From contig CAYMCQ010000010.1 of NCBI GenBank assembly GCA_964389025.1, positions 1 to 64,000 on the forward strand: a DNA stretch of 64,000 bases, in the 5' to 3' direction. This DNA is from CAYMCQ01 sp964389025 (GTDB lineage Bacteria; Verrucomicrobiota; Verrucomicrobiia; Limisphaerales; CAYMCQ01). Below the pieces are notes generated by a model, which saw only the letters and a list, made by a program, of their open reading frames with translations, was not told where the DNA came from and ran no database searches. The position numbers and the translations under genes were made by a program. Shown one piece after another: positions 53,826-61,857 of the stretch (the stretch's first letter is position 1; each line of letters begins with the position of its first letter).

Positions 53826-54325
53826 TCTTTTACTATCCTTGCGGGGCGCATCAAATCGCCTTTGACCTTGTCTAAAATTCCGTTCACGAATTTGCCGCTG
53901 TCCTGCGTGGAAAATTTTTTGGCGATGTCCACCGCTTCGTTGATGCTGACGACGGGCGGGATGTCGTCGCGATGGAGCATCTCGAAAATGGCGAGGCGCA
54001 AAATGTTCCTGTCCACGGCGGCCATGCGGTGGATGTCCCAGTTCTGCGCGTATTTTTTAATCATGGCGTCCAGTTCGTCGCGATGCTGGAGCGTGCCGCG
54101 GATGAGCGGCTCGGCGAAGATGCGGGTTTCGGCGTCTTCGGTGGTCGGCGGCGGCAACTCGTGAGATTCTCCCCAAGTCGCCGAGCCTTTTTCTTCGGCG
54201 AGCGCGGCGGTGCGCTGGCCGTCCCAGAATGAATTGAGCGCGTCCTCCAGATTTTCCGGCGGATTCAAATCGTGCTGAAACAAAAATTGGACGGCGCGTT
54301 CGCGCGCTTCACGGCGTTTGCCCAT
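53822..54325 (-). CDS. nusB: transcription antitermination factor NusB
   Basis: A 167-residue all-helical NusB. It opens GKRREARERAVQFLFQHDL and has VDRNILRLAIFEML and VSINEAVDIAKKFSTQDSGKFVNGILDKV, the conserved C-terminal block. It binds boxA RNA with NusE during rRNA transcription. An extra acidic loop between residues about 35 and 70 makes it longer than the usual 140. Its stop overlaps the start of the PHP gene. Confidence 0.95.
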   Translation of the reverse strand: MGKRREARERAVQFLFQHDLNPPENLEDALNSFWDGQRTAALAEEKGSATWGESHELPPPTTEDAETRIFAEPLIRGTLQHRDELDAMIKKYAQNWDIHRMAAVDRNILRLAIFEMLHRDDIPPVVSINEAVDIAKKFSTQDSGKFVNGILDKVKGDLMRPARIVKE

Positions 54326-54413
54326 AACTCAACAATGCCCGGGAAAACGGCGCGGAGAAATGAAAATTTTCAATGAAGGACAAGGCAGCCGGCGCTGAGT
54401 CACCAACTCCAAA

Positions 54414-54821
54414 TCACTTTTTCTTTCCTTCAAACATCGCTGCCCAGCCGGATTTGGATTCGAGTTCCATTCGTTTGACCTTGATCTGGCCGAGCGCGGA
54501 GTGCCAGCCGATGTAGATTTTGTGCCACTGGCTTTCGAGGCCGCGCAACGCAGTTTCCTGCAACTGGCTCAAAAACCGCAATGATGGCGCCGAAGAAATA
54601 AGGGTGTGGACCTCTTCGCGGGTGGGCGTGCCGCTTTGGATCGAGGCAAGAATCAATTCAAGCTCCTGCACGATGATGCTTTTGGTTTCGAGGAAATGGC
54701 TTTCGTCGTCGGGCGTGAACTTGGCGCGCGAGAGGTTGACGTAGTGGTTGAATTGCTTCAAGCACTCCTGAAAGTTTTCCATCTGTTGGATGAGCTGGTT
54801 GAGTTGTTTGCTATCACGCAT
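54414..54821 (-). CDS. uncharacterised helical protein
   Basis: A 135-residue, mostly helical, charged protein (coiled-coil tendency at 1-45 and about 95-120) ending in a basic GKKK tail. No family recognised. It overlaps the downstream end of the roadblock-like gene at 54814-55143 by 8 bases and is thus the last gene of an operon starting with the PATAN response regulator at 56192. A role in the same signalling or polarity pathway is suggested by this coupling only. Confidence 0.65.
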   Translation of the reverse strand: MRDSKQLNQLIQQMENFQECLKQFNHYVNLSRAKFTPDDESHFLETKSIIVQELELILASIQSGTPTREEVHTLISSAPSLRFLSQLQETALRGLESQWHKIYIGWHSALGQIKVKRMELESKSGWAAMFEGKKK

Positions 54822-55143
54822 AAGATGTGAGGGTTGATGAATTACGGACCGGACCCTTCAGAGTCTGCGGAGAAAGGAAAACCAGCGCACCGCCGCGCAG
54901 TTCGCGCGCTGTGATTATCAAACTCGGATAGTGCATGATCAATTCCGAGAGCGGCAATTGTGCCGTTTGCGAGGACTTGAAAGCCTGAAGGACATTGGCC
55001 GCGATCGTCTTGACGAGTTCGGCTGGAAACGTTTGCGGCAATGTCGAAATCAAAATCTCGCCATTGCGATCCACGGTGAATCCGCCGGATGGCAGCCGGA
55101 GCAGGGTGGATTTTGGTTTGCGGAAAAATTTTACAAAGCTCAT
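54814..55143 (-). CDS. roadblock-like small protein
   Basis: A 109-residue protein. Met 55143 overlaps the stop of the response regulator gene (ATGA), so it is preferred to the longer frame. The pattern GGFTVDRNGEILISTLP, then an amphipathic helix LVKTIAANVLQAF, then SLIITARELRGGALVFL matches the beta-helix-beta layout of roadblock/LC7 domains. The similarity is structural in style rather than by strong motif. Together with the MglA-like and MglB-like genes just across the divergent promoter it suggests several roadblock partners acting on one GTPase. Confidence 0.55.
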   Translation of the reverse strand: MSFVKFFRKPKSTLLRLPSGGFTVDRNGEILISTLPQTFPAELVKTIAANVLQAFKSSQTAQLPLSELIMHYPSLIITARELRGGALVFLSPQTLKGPVRNSSTLTSYA

Positions 55144-56192
55144 AAAGCCAGAATCTTTTTCATCGCGGCGTGGATTTCTGCGGACGAAAGTTTGGGCGTC
55201 CATCCGACGCAAAATTGGGCGTTATCTTCGCCGCCGAGGCTGACATTGCGTTGCGGGCCGATGCCTTGGATTTGCTCGAGCGGGCCGACGCGCAATTGGT
55301 CGCCGAGTGCCCGAAAATTTTCAAGAGTTTGGACAGCCCACGCAGAAACGGCGGCGGAATTCTCGATGCCGCGCGATTCACAATCGCCGCCAGAGCTTCC
55401 GAGTTTCACGGCGAATTCGACTCCATTCATCTTCGTCACGGTTTCCAGAGTCGAAGCATTGGCCGGGGCGTTCGGCTCGCGGGATGAGGAATCCTGGGCT
55501 TCATCGAACGCCTGCACCGTTTCGAGCAGCAACGCGTTGTAGGATTTGAAAATATTGCGTTGCCTGCCGGGTTCGGCGGCGAGGTATTCGAACGCCCCGG
55601 TCTTCCACGAAAGAATTTTTTGGAACGCCGCTTCGCCTTGCAGTTCGGCGGCGGTGGCGTCAACAAGCTCGCCGGTCTCAATCCAGATTTTTCCCTCGAA
55701 CGGGCCGTTGGTGATTTTCAGCACGGTGGAGTTTTGCGAGATGCACTCGAGCTGGATAATGTCCACGAGGTTTTTATTTTGCACGCCTCGAAAAAGTTGC
55801 TGCTCATCGCGGCCAAGCAGCGATTCAAGACAGTCCACGAACATTTTTATCTCGGCCTGCGACGCCGGTTTCTGCCAATACAAGTCCACACCCAGCGCGT
55901 AAACACGGGAGCGAAATTGCTCGTCGGGAACGGCGGTGAGAACGACGGTTCGAAGCTGCGGATATTTTCGGCGAACGATCGAGAGGACTTGCAGGCCGTC
56001 CATCTTCGGCATGTTGAGATCGCAAACTAGCATCGCAAACGGTTCGGCTTCGAGCATCGCCATCGCGCGCGCGCCCGTGAGTGACGTGCAGACTTCCGGG
56101 CGGCTCGGCAGGTGCGAGAGGATTTCCTTGTAGAGATCGAGCAGGTCGCGATCGTCGTCGAGGAGCAAAATCTTGTGTCGTTTGTCTGTCAT
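55140..56192 (-). CDS. response regulator with PATAN-like (DUF4388) domain
   Basis: A 350-residue protein. The receiver domain (about 1-125) has LLLDDDRDLLDLY, phospho-acceptor Asp in MLVCDLNMPKMDG (about 54), and Lys in DLYWQKPASQ. It is followed by a PATAN-type domain (about 130-230: NLVDIIQLECISQNSTVLKI, GKIWIETGELVDATAAELQGEAAFQKIL). This is the domain of PilG/PatA-like regulators of motility and of gliding-polarity proteins. The last 110 residues may be a roadblock-like unit (GVEFAVKLGSSGG, AVQTLENFRALGDQLRVG). Met 56192 starts the receiver. It diverges from the roadblock/MglA operon. Confidence 0.8.
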   Translation of the reverse strand: MTDKRHKILLLDDDRDLLDLYKEILSHLPSRPEVCTSLTGARAMAMLEAEPFAMLVCDLNMPKMDGLQVLSIVRRKYPQLRTVVLTAVPDEQFRSRVYALGVDLYWQKPASQAEIKMFVDCLESLLGRDEQQLFRGVQNKNLVDIIQLECISQNSTVLKITNGPFEGKIWIETGELVDATAAELQGEAAFQKILSWKTGAFEYLAAEPGRQRNIFKSYNALLLETVQAFDEAQDSSSREPNAPANASTLETVTKMNGVEFAVKLGSSGGDCESRGIENSAAVSAWAVQTLENFRALGDQLRVGPLEQIQGIGPQRNVSLGGEDNAQFCVGWTPKLSSAEIHAAMKKILAL

Positions 56193-56257
56193 TCGAATGG
56201 CAATGAAGCAGTTGCCTTGCAACGCTAGCGATTCAACGGGAAGAAAAGCAAGCGGTG

Positions 56258-56291
56258 TTCCTGTTTTCATTGATTTCCGTGAAAACAGGAA
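56258..56291. promoter_or_regulatory. 12-bp perfect inverted repeat in divergent promoter region
   Basis: TTCCTGTTTTCA (56258-56269) and TGAAAACAGGAA (56280-56291) flank a 10-base centre. It lies 66 bases upstream of the PATAN regulator start and about 150 bases ahead of the sigma-54-like site, where an operator or activator-binding site could sit. No repeat family in this window shares the sequence. Confidence 0.5.
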
Positions 56292-56441
56292 AATTTCTCC
56301 CTGCAACTGGATGCAGCTTTCCGGCCGCAGCGCATTGGGACAACTCGTCCAGCGATGGGACAACAGGCGTGCTGGCAACTGGGAAACTTTTCGAGGCGTC
56401 GCGGAATTTTAATTCGTGAACGCCGGTTCTTCGCGTAGTCG

Positions 56442-56456
56442 TGGCATGTTTCTTGC
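56442..56456 (+). promoter_or_regulatory. sigma-54-type promoter candidate
   Basis: TGGCATG-TTTC-TTGC matches the -24/-12 consensus (TGGCAYR-N4-TTGCW) with the required 10 bases between GG and GC. The predicted transcript would start near 56468 and run into the roadblock/MglA operon. The gap 56193-56564 otherwise holds the inverted repeat at 56258 and no supported gene. No enhancer-binding protein or rpoN is in the window. Confidence 0.55.
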
Positions 56457-56564
56457 CCGAAAAGCGCCCGAAGCGTTGAACTGATCCCGGATCGGGCTGG
56501 AAATGCCGAGGTGCATTCGCCGACCGCAATTTTGTCCGCGCGCACCAAAATGCTTCGCACGCAA

Positions 56565-58187
56565 ATGTTTAACTTTTTAAAAAACTGGTTTGCCAAAGAT
56601 GGCGATACGACCGTGATGGAAGCTCCAGAGCATTACGCGACCGAGTCTGCCGAGCCTGCCGCCCCTTCAACCAAGCCAACCCAGCCGGACGTTCGCCTCC
56701 AACCGCGTCACCAGACACCTGCAAAAGATTCTGTCCGCGTGTCGCTGAAATCCGTTCTGGCGCAATTGCCACCGGAGTTGCGGGCGCGAATCAGCCAGAG
56801 CACCGAAGTCATCGAGATCGAAGCAATGATTTCCGTTCCCATCGAAACTGTGGTTCCTCAACTCAGCACCGGTTCGGTGAAAATCAGCTTCGGCGAATTG
56901 AGAAAGATTTCGCCGCATGGGACATTCTCGCGGCTGGCGGATCGCGACGGAGTTTTGGTGTCGTTGCCGCTCGCGGAAATTTTTCCACAAATTGATCCAT
57001 CGCTGCTTCAACGTCGCGCCGCTCAACGGCAGGAAGTTCCGGAAGAAATCAGCGGCCCGTTCGACAACAAAGGACGAGGCATCGTCATTTCCCACGACAC
57101 AACGCCGAAAGCCACTTCTGTGGTTGCGCCTCCACGCATCAATGTCCCGACTCCGAAATCCATCAAGCCAGCCGAGTTGATTCGTTTCAATCCGCCAACG
57201 GACCACGCGCCGGTCTTTCGCGGATTTACGCCCCAACCAATCGGAGTGGAGCAAGCTCCGGCAATTCAACCCGCCGTGGGAAACCATACGGTGAGTCCAA
57301 AACTTGACGAGTCTGTCATGGCGCTTTCGCTCGCCGAACTTGCGGGGTCGTGGCCTGACGCCATCCGCACTGAAATTGTCCAGTCGAACATGATGGCGGC
57401 GAAAGTTGTCCTGCCTGAAAAACTGATCGAGCAAGGGTTGAAGGTCGGGAAAGTCGCTTTCACATGGCGCGAGCTGCGTTCGTGGATTCAGCCGACGCGC
57501 CTGTCCGGCATTTCGGTCAACGACGGCATCGTTCTTGAACTTCCGCTGAAAGCCATCGCGCCGCTGTTTCTTGCGAAACAAAACGCGAGCCGCTCCAACA
57601 AAAAAGCCGTGGATGAAAATGTCGAAGCGATTCCCAGCCTTTTTTACACTTCAATGCCGCAGCCGCAACCGCACCCACAGCCGCAGCCGCCGCAGGAAGC
57701 TTTGGTCGAAAATAAACTGGAAGACACAAATTACTACGTCTGGAAAGACACGGATGACGCACCGGATGAAAACGATGTCACGCAGCGGGCGGGCAAAGCA
57801 ATCAATGCGAAAATTCCAGACACCGCTTTCCTCCGCCGCTATGCCACGCCAAACGAAATCGTTTCCAAAGCCGCCGCGCTCGACGGCGTGGCGGGCGCGA
57901 TCATCGCTCTGCCGGATGGTTTGCTTGTCGCGAGCCGGATTCCTTCCGATCTCAATGCCGACACGCTCGCCGCGTTCCTTCCGCAAATTTTTGGCCGCGT
58001 CAGCCAGAGCACTAAGGAACTGCGCATGGGAGATCTGAACAATTTGAATTTCACCGTCGGCAACACGCCGTGGAAAATTTTCCGCGTAGGCTCGATTTTC
58101 TTCGCCGCGTTCGGCCGCACCGCTGAACCGCTGCCGACTGCGCAACTCGCGGGACTCGCCGCCGAACTCGACCGCAAACCGAAATAA
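56565..58187 (+). CDS. multidomain protein with C-terminal roadblock/LC7-like domain
   Basis: A 540-residue protein starting MFNFLKNWFAK. Alternative starts are 56550 and a GTG at 56511. It has two similar modules, about 55-135 (VSLKSVLAQLPPELRARI...IPIETVVPQL...GTFSRLADRDGVLVSLPLAEIFPQI) and about 250-345 (MALSLAELAGSWPDAIRTEI...LSGISVNDGIVLELPLKAIAPLF). A Pro/Gln-rich linker follows (PQPQPHPQPQPP), then a C-terminal roadblock-like domain (about 430-538, AALDGVAGAIIALPDGLLVASRIP, RMGDLNNLNFTVGNTPWKIFRVGSIFFAAFG). Roadblock domains bind Ras-like GTPases. It lies 6 bases before the MglA-like gene, so it is probably its partner or scaffold. Confidence 0.75.
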   Translation: MFNFLKNWFAKDGDTTVMEAPEHYATESAEPAAPSTKPTQPDVRLQPRHQTPAKDSVRVSLKSVLAQLPPELRARISQSTEVIEIEAMISVPIETVVPQLSTGSVKISFGELRKISPHGTFSRLADRDGVLVSLPLAEIFPQIDPSLLQRRAAQRQEVPEEISGPFDNKGRGIVISHDTTPKATSVVAPPRINVPTPKSIKPAELIRFNPPTDHAPVFRGFTPQPIGVEQAPAIQPAVGNHTVSPKLDESVMALSLAELAGSWPDAIRTEIVQSNMMAAKVVLPEKLIEQGLKVGKVAFTWRELRSWIQPTRLSGISVNDGIVLELPLKAIAPLFLAKQNASRSNKKAVDENVEAIPSLFYTSMPQPQPHPQPQPPQEALVENKLEDTNYYVWKDTDDAPDENDVTQRAGKAINAKIPDTAFLRRYATPNEIVSKAAALDGVAGAIIALPDGLLVASRIPSDLNADTLAAFLPQIFGRVSQSTKELRMGDLNNLNFTVGNTPWKIFRVGSIFFAAFGRTAEPLPTAQLAGLAAELDRKPK

Positions 58188-58193
58188 AAAATT

Positions 58194-58808
58194 ATGGCAA
58201 TCATCAACCAAGCGACCCGCGAACTTCAGGTCAAAATCGTCTATTACGGCCCGGCGATGGGCGGCAAGACGACCAACCTCGTGCAAGTCCACGACCACGT
58301 CCAAACCGCGCAGGGACAAAAGGGCAAACTCGTTTCGCTCGCCACGAGTTCGGACCGGACTTTGTTTTTCGACTTTCTGCCGATTGAAGCGCTGGCGATC
58401 AAGGGTTTCAAAACGAAGTTCCAGCTTTACACCGTTCCCGGCCAGGTCATTTACAACACGACGCGCCAGCTCGTTTTGCGCGGCGTGGACGGCATCGTGT
58501 TCGTCGCCGATTCGCAATACGAAAAGATGCAGGAGAACATCGAGAGCTTTTCGAACCTTGAGGAAAACTTGCGCGCGTTGAAATTGAACCTCGCGGACAT
58601 CCCCTACGTTCTTCAATACAACAAACGTGATTTGCCGAACGTCGCGCCGGTGCAATACATGGATTTCCTGTTGAACAACCGCGAAGTCCAGGTCCCGTCA
58701 TACGAGTCCGTCGCGCACCAGTGCGGCGGCGTTTTTGAAACTTTGAACATGATCACCCGCATGTTGCTGAACAAGTTCATCAATCAGAACACTCCGCAAT
58801 ACGCATGA
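58194..58808 (+). CDS. MglA-like Ras-superfamily GTPase
   Basis: A 204-residue small GTPase related to MglA, the polarity switch of Myxococcus. P-loop VYYGPAMGGKTTNL (about 17), G3 region TVPGQVIYNTTRQL (TVPGQ where Ras has DxxGQ, as in MglA), then NKRDLP for guanine recognition (about 142). It is preceded by a roadblock-containing protein and followed after one base by an MglB-like protein that would act as its GAP. The set probably controls positioning of motility or secretion machinery. Whether it relates to the polysaccharide locus is not shown. Confidence 0.93.
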   Translation: MAIINQATRELQVKIVYYGPAMGGKTTNLVQVHDHVQTAQGQKGKLVSLATSSDRTLFFDFLPIEALAIKGFKTKFQLYTVPGQVIYNTTRQLVLRGVDGIVFVADSQYEKMQENIESFSNLEENLRALKLNLADIPYVLQYNKRDLPNVAPVQYMDFLLNNREVQVPSYESVAHQCGGVFETLNMITRMLLNKFINQNTPQYA

Positions 58809-58809
58809 C

Positions 58810-59289
58810 ATGCCCACGCTCCCACAACTCATCGAAGAAGACATCAAGGTCTTTGAACGCGCGCTCCGTGATTTGCTCGCCCGCTGCGAAGCAACCACAG
58901 CGCTGATCATTGACAAGGGCGGCTTCCTCATCACCACCAGCGGCGAAACGGAGGACTTCGACGTCACGACCATCGCCGCGCTCGCATCCGGCGCGTATCT
59001 GGCGAACCAGACCATCGCCAATCTCGTCCACGAGGAGAATTTCAACAGCGTTTATCAGCAGGGCGAAAAACATTCCATGCTCGTCGTGAACGTGGATGAA
59101 CATTGCCTGCTCACCATCATCTTCAAGGCGACAACAAGCGTCGGTGCCGTGAAATATTTCGCCACCATGACTGGCGCTCGGATCGCCCAGCAAATGATCA
59201 TCGCCCAAATGCGCGCGCCAGAGGCGGGGCTTGATCTTTCCGTTGCGAATGTGGCGGACACCAGCGGGTTTTTCCGAAAAAAAGTTTGA
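58810..59289 (+). CDS. MglB-like roadblock/LC7 protein
   Basis: A 159-residue roadblock-fold protein. The domain (about 10-130) contains LARCEATTALIIDKGGFLITTSG, a central amphipathic helix (TIAALASGAYLANQTIANL) and LLTIIFKATTSVGAVKYFA. It follows the GTPase gene after 1 base. MglB dimers bind and activate MglA in other bacteria, and the direct adjacency supports the same relation here. The C-terminal 25 residues (DLSVANVADTSGFFRKK) are a flexible tail of the type MglB uses for interaction. Confidence 0.88.
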   Translation: MPTLPQLIEEDIKVFERALRDLLARCEATTALIIDKGGFLITTSGETEDFDVTTIAALASGAYLANQTIANLVHEENFNSVYQQGEKHSMLVVNVDEHCLLTIIFKATTSVGAVKYFATMTGARIAQQMIIAQMRAPEAGLDLSVANVADTSGFFRKKV

Positions 59290-59301
59290 AGTGTTCAGCT
59301 T

Positions 59302-59330
59302 CAGTCTGAAAACTGAAAACTCGAAACTAA
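59302..59330. repeat. heptad repeat (AAAACTN)
   Basis: A short tract TCTGAAAACTGAAAACTCGAAACT between the MglB-like and CDGSH genes, with the unit period of seven bases seen elsewhere. One arm only. Confidence 0.55.
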
Positions 59331-59352
59331 TCCCACTCCGCTTCCTTTCATT

Positions 59353-59592
59353 TCAGGCAAGCCGGCTGTGGCTCCCATCGCAGAACGGTTTGTTGGCTGA
59401 ATGTTTGCAGCCGCACCACGCAACTTTCTTCGCTTCCGCGATGTCCGTTTTGAGCGGGCCAAGGCCAGTCCCTTTATGCGAGCCGTCGCAAAACGGCTGG
59501 GTCTTCGAGCGTCCGCAGGCGCACCACCAGTAAGTTCCGGGTTGTGTGTCCTGGACGAGGGGAGATTTCTGGAAAACGACAGGTTCAGTCAT
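59353..59592 (-). CDS. two-cluster CDGSH iron-sulfur protein
   Basis: A 79-residue protein made of two CDGSH motifs: CACGRSKTQPFCDGSH (about 24-39) and CGCKHSANKPFCDGSH (about 60-75). Each has three cysteines and one histidine to ligate a [2Fe-2S] cluster. The spacing C-x-C-x9-C-x2-S-H is canonical. Small prokaryotic proteins of this type are soluble and probably redox-active, but their role is not established. It is an isolated minus-strand gene between the MglB-like and recO genes. Confidence 0.9.
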   Translation of the reverse strand: MTEPVVFQKSPLVQDTQPGTYWWCACGRSKTQPFCDGSHKGTGLGPLKTDIAEAKKVAWCGCKHSANKPFCDGSHSRLA

Positions 59593-59649
59593 GCAGTTCT
59601 TTTAACCGCGCACAGAAATTTCTGCAAAGGAAATTTTGATTAGGATGGC

Positions 59650-59761
59650 AGGGCGCGTCGCCCCGCGCGCGCCGCGAACGTTGAGAGCGACATCGCGCCT
59701 GGAAAATTCGCCTGTCGGTTTGAAACGTTGCTGCCTGGCGCGCACGGAATGACGCGCCCTA
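59650..59761. repeat. palindromic element forming recO stop codon
   Basis: Terminal inverted sequences AGGGCGCGTC (59650-59659) and GACGCGCCCT (59751-59760) enclose smaller palindromes (GCGCGCGC, AACGTTG...). The TAG stop of recO is the TAG of the element's GTAGGGCG end as read on the minus strand. Confidence 0.75.
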
Positions 59762-60406
59762 CTTTTCGCCGCCCAGCGCCGCGGCTCTGCCACGCGGAAT
59801 TTTTCCAAGATGAAAAATCAAGAAGCCGTGAAGGAATTGACGCAACTCGGCAGTCTGCGCGTCGCTGAATTTCAATCTGTCCAGACCCGGCCAGTTGCTC
59901 TTCAGAAGTTGTTTCACAAGTTGTTGCGTGCCGGCCTTGAGTTTGCTTTTTTCCAACGGCGGCTTCAGTCCAAGCTCGCTCAATAACTTCAGCTCAAACG
60001 CAAAAATCATTTTCGGCTGCGGCGGCTGTTTCGGCAACTGTTCCAGGAAACTTTTCATCAACTCAAAAAACACCGGCAGCGGTGTTTCCATTTCCGTCGT
60101 TTGCTCGATGAGCGCGGTGCAGTAGGACGCCTGTCGCAGCCAGCCAAGTTCGTTACGCAACGCGGCGTGTGTGTTAAGCACGCTCAATTCGCGCAACGTG
60201 TGAAGCTCCGAGCGTCGGCTGCGAATGAAACTGAAATCAGCGAGGTAAAACAAATCCAGCTTCCCCGCGAACGGCGACTTTGGCCGGCGCGCACCTTTTG
60301 CGACGGTGGCGATGCGCCCGAAATTCGGCGTGAGCCAGAGGACGATGAGGCTCGTTTCCGTCAGCGGGCGCGTGCGGAGAATCAGGCCTGTGGTGGATTC
60401 GGTCAT
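59759..60406 (-). CDS. recO: DNA repair protein RecO
   Basis: A 215-residue RecO: an OB-fold N-terminal domain (GLILRTRPLTETSLIVLWLTPNFGRIATVAKGARRP) followed by a helical domain without the zinc-cysteines of longer homologues. It binds ssDNA and SSB and loads RecA with RecR in the RecFOR pathway. Met 60406 gives the usual MTESTTGLILRTR start. The stop codon lies at the boundary of a palindromic repeat. Confidence 0.9.
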   Translation of the reverse strand: MTESTTGLILRTRPLTETSLIVLWLTPNFGRIATVAKGARRPKSPFAGKLDLFYLADFSFIRSRRSELHTLRELSVLNTHAALRNELGWLRQASYCTALIEQTTEMETPLPVFFELMKSFLEQLPKQPPQPKMIFAFELKLLSELGLKPPLEKSKLKAGTQQLVKQLLKSNWPGLDRLKFSDAQTAELRQFLHGFLIFHLGKIPRGRAAALGGEK

Positions 60407-60420
60407 GAACGCAAAGGACA

Positions 60421-60521
60421 AACATCGAACATCCAACATCGAACGCTGAATATCGAAAGGGGAGAAGTTCGACGGTGGATTGGGCGTTCGACGTTGGATG
60501 TTGGATGTTCGATGTTCAACG
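60421..60521. repeat. heptad inverted repeat (CATCGAA/CATCCAA)
   Basis: The gap between recO and the DUF502 gene is built from CATCGAA and CATCCAA heptads at 60421-60445 and their inverse at 60485-60521. The arms share more than 20 pairable bases. The DUF502 stop (60516-60518) lies inside the right arm. Confidence 0.9.
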
Positions 60522-61184
60522 TTTCAGTTTTTTGCCCGGCGGCTCATACTCTGGCACGATGGAGCCGAGGCTGACGATGTATTTGATGCCCTCGGCCACG
60601 GACATGTCCAGCTTCGTCACGTCCTTCTCGGGCACGAGCATCATGAAACCGGACGTGGGATTGGGCGTCGTCGGGATGAAAACGCAGACTAGTTTTTCCT
60701 TCGTATTGGCCTGCACCTCGTCGCGAACTTCGCTCGTGATGAATCCCATGGAATAACTTCCCGCGCGCGGGAATTCGATGAGCACGACCGTGCGGAAGGC
60801 GCTTTTCTTGTTTGAGAACGCATCGTTCACCTGCTTCATCGCGCCGTAAATTTTGTTCAGCAATGGCACGCGCAACAACGACGTGTCCACCCATTCGATG
60901 ATTTTCTTGCCGAGATAATATCGCGTCACCACTCCGGCGGCGGTTATCAGTGCTATCGCCAGCACGAACGCCACGAGTTTCCAATACCAGTAAGTCATTC
61001 CATCCGGTTTGTGGATTTGGTCTTTGTCCAAGAAGAACCGCAGCGGAAAAAGCAGCGTGTCCGTGATGTTGGACACCGTGCTGAACAGCCAGACCAGCAG
61101 TGCCACGGAAATGACCGCCGGCAAAACGACGGCGAGTCCCGTCAAAAAACTGGAACGCCAGCGCGCCAGAAAACTTTTCCTCAT
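60516..61184 (-). CDS. DUF502 membrane protein
   Basis: A 222-residue protein with two N-terminal helices (SFLTGLAVVLPAVISVALLVWLF, about 12-34; LVAFVLAIALITAAGVVTRY, about 65-88) and a conserved soluble part (IPLLNKIYGAMKQVNDAF, GFITSE, VFIPTTPNPTSGFMMLVP). These are hallmarks of the DUF502 family, found widely in bacteria and plant chloroplasts. The function is unresolved. Met 61184 precedes a basic stretch before helix 1. Its stop falls inside the repeat that separates it from recO. Confidence 0.88.
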   Translation of the reverse strand: MRKSFLARWRSSFLTGLAVVLPAVISVALLVWLFSTVSNITDTLLFPLRFFLDKDQIHKPDGMTYWYWKLVAFVLAIALITAAGVVTRYYLGKKIIEWVDTSLLRVPLLNKIYGAMKQVNDAFSNKKSAFRTVVLIEFPRAGSYSMGFITSEVRDEVQANTKEKLVCVFIPTTPNPTSGFMMLVPEKDVTKLDMSVAEGIKYIVSLGSIVPEYEPPGKKLKR

Positions 61185-61247
61185 GAGCGAATTGTAAAGA
61201 CGAGCGGCGGTTTGCTCAAGCAAAGTGCGAGGAGCGCTGTCACTGCG

Positions 61248-61274
61248 AGAGGTCGGGCTTGCAGCCTGCCCTCT
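61248..61274. repeat. palindrome related to the ribD/ribE element
   Basis: AGAGG...GGGCTTGCAGCCTGCCCTCT shares the GGGCTT-CAGCCTGCCC core with the element at 50047. Confidence 0.6.
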
Positions 61275-61293
61275 TAGTTAGCCGTCGTGGTTC

Positions 61294-61686
61294 TCATCCA
61301 AAGAAGATACGCAACATGACAGCGATAATGGCTACGAACAAAAGCGCTGCGACAATCGCCTCAGGCTTCTGAAAAATCTTCTCGACTGCGCTAGGCGACG
61401 CCTCTGCTCCCCTTCGCAGCATAGCGTAGCGCTTCTGGTCAGCTATGCCAAAGAACCACAAGAACGCGAAATCTGCGAACGCCAACAAAACCACAACCAA
61501 AGCAACAGCCTTGAAGTGCGTGAACAGAAGCAACGAGGGAAACATGGCGAAGCAAAACTGACTGCGAACAGACATCCGCGCTCCGCCTTTCCACCGCGCT
61601 GCGTGACGAAGCCTTGGCACGATCAACTGAATCCAGCAGTAAGCTGCGAAGCACCCGAAGAAGTATGGCAAGAGATGCTTGATCAT
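61294..61686 (-). CDS. small membrane protein of unknown family
   Basis: A 130-residue protein with three hydrophobic segments: about 5-22, 50-77 (LLLFTHFKAVALVVVLLAFADFAFLWFF in part) and 108-126. A basic loop (RLRHAARWKGGAR) follows the first. No family recognised. Codon and base use are less GC-rich than in the neighbours. The gap upstream (61687-61857) is AT-rich and probably carries its promoter, but no box is convincing. Confidence 0.55.
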   Translation of the reverse strand: MIKHLLPYFFGCFAAYCWIQLIVPRLRHAARWKGGARMSVRSQFCFAMFPSLLLFTHFKAVALVVVLLAFADFAFLWFFGIADQKRYAMLRRGAEASPSAVEKIFQKPEAIVAALLFVAIIAVMLRIFFG

Positions 61687-61857
61687 TCTGTGGTGCGCGA
61701 ACGACGGTTAATAAACAATGTGCTGGGTTTTGGGTAGCTTATCCTTTTTCATATTTTTGACGTTATTTTGTTTCTTATCTCTTGTCCATAGGCGCTTGTG
61801 AAAAATTATCCCGCAAGTTTTGCCTTGGGAAAGGCTGCAAATGGACGTTGCACCTTG

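Noticed and set aside
54326..54413. ribH or another riboflavin gene near nusB
   Set aside because: RibH often lies next to nusB, but this gap is too short and contains no coding sequence.
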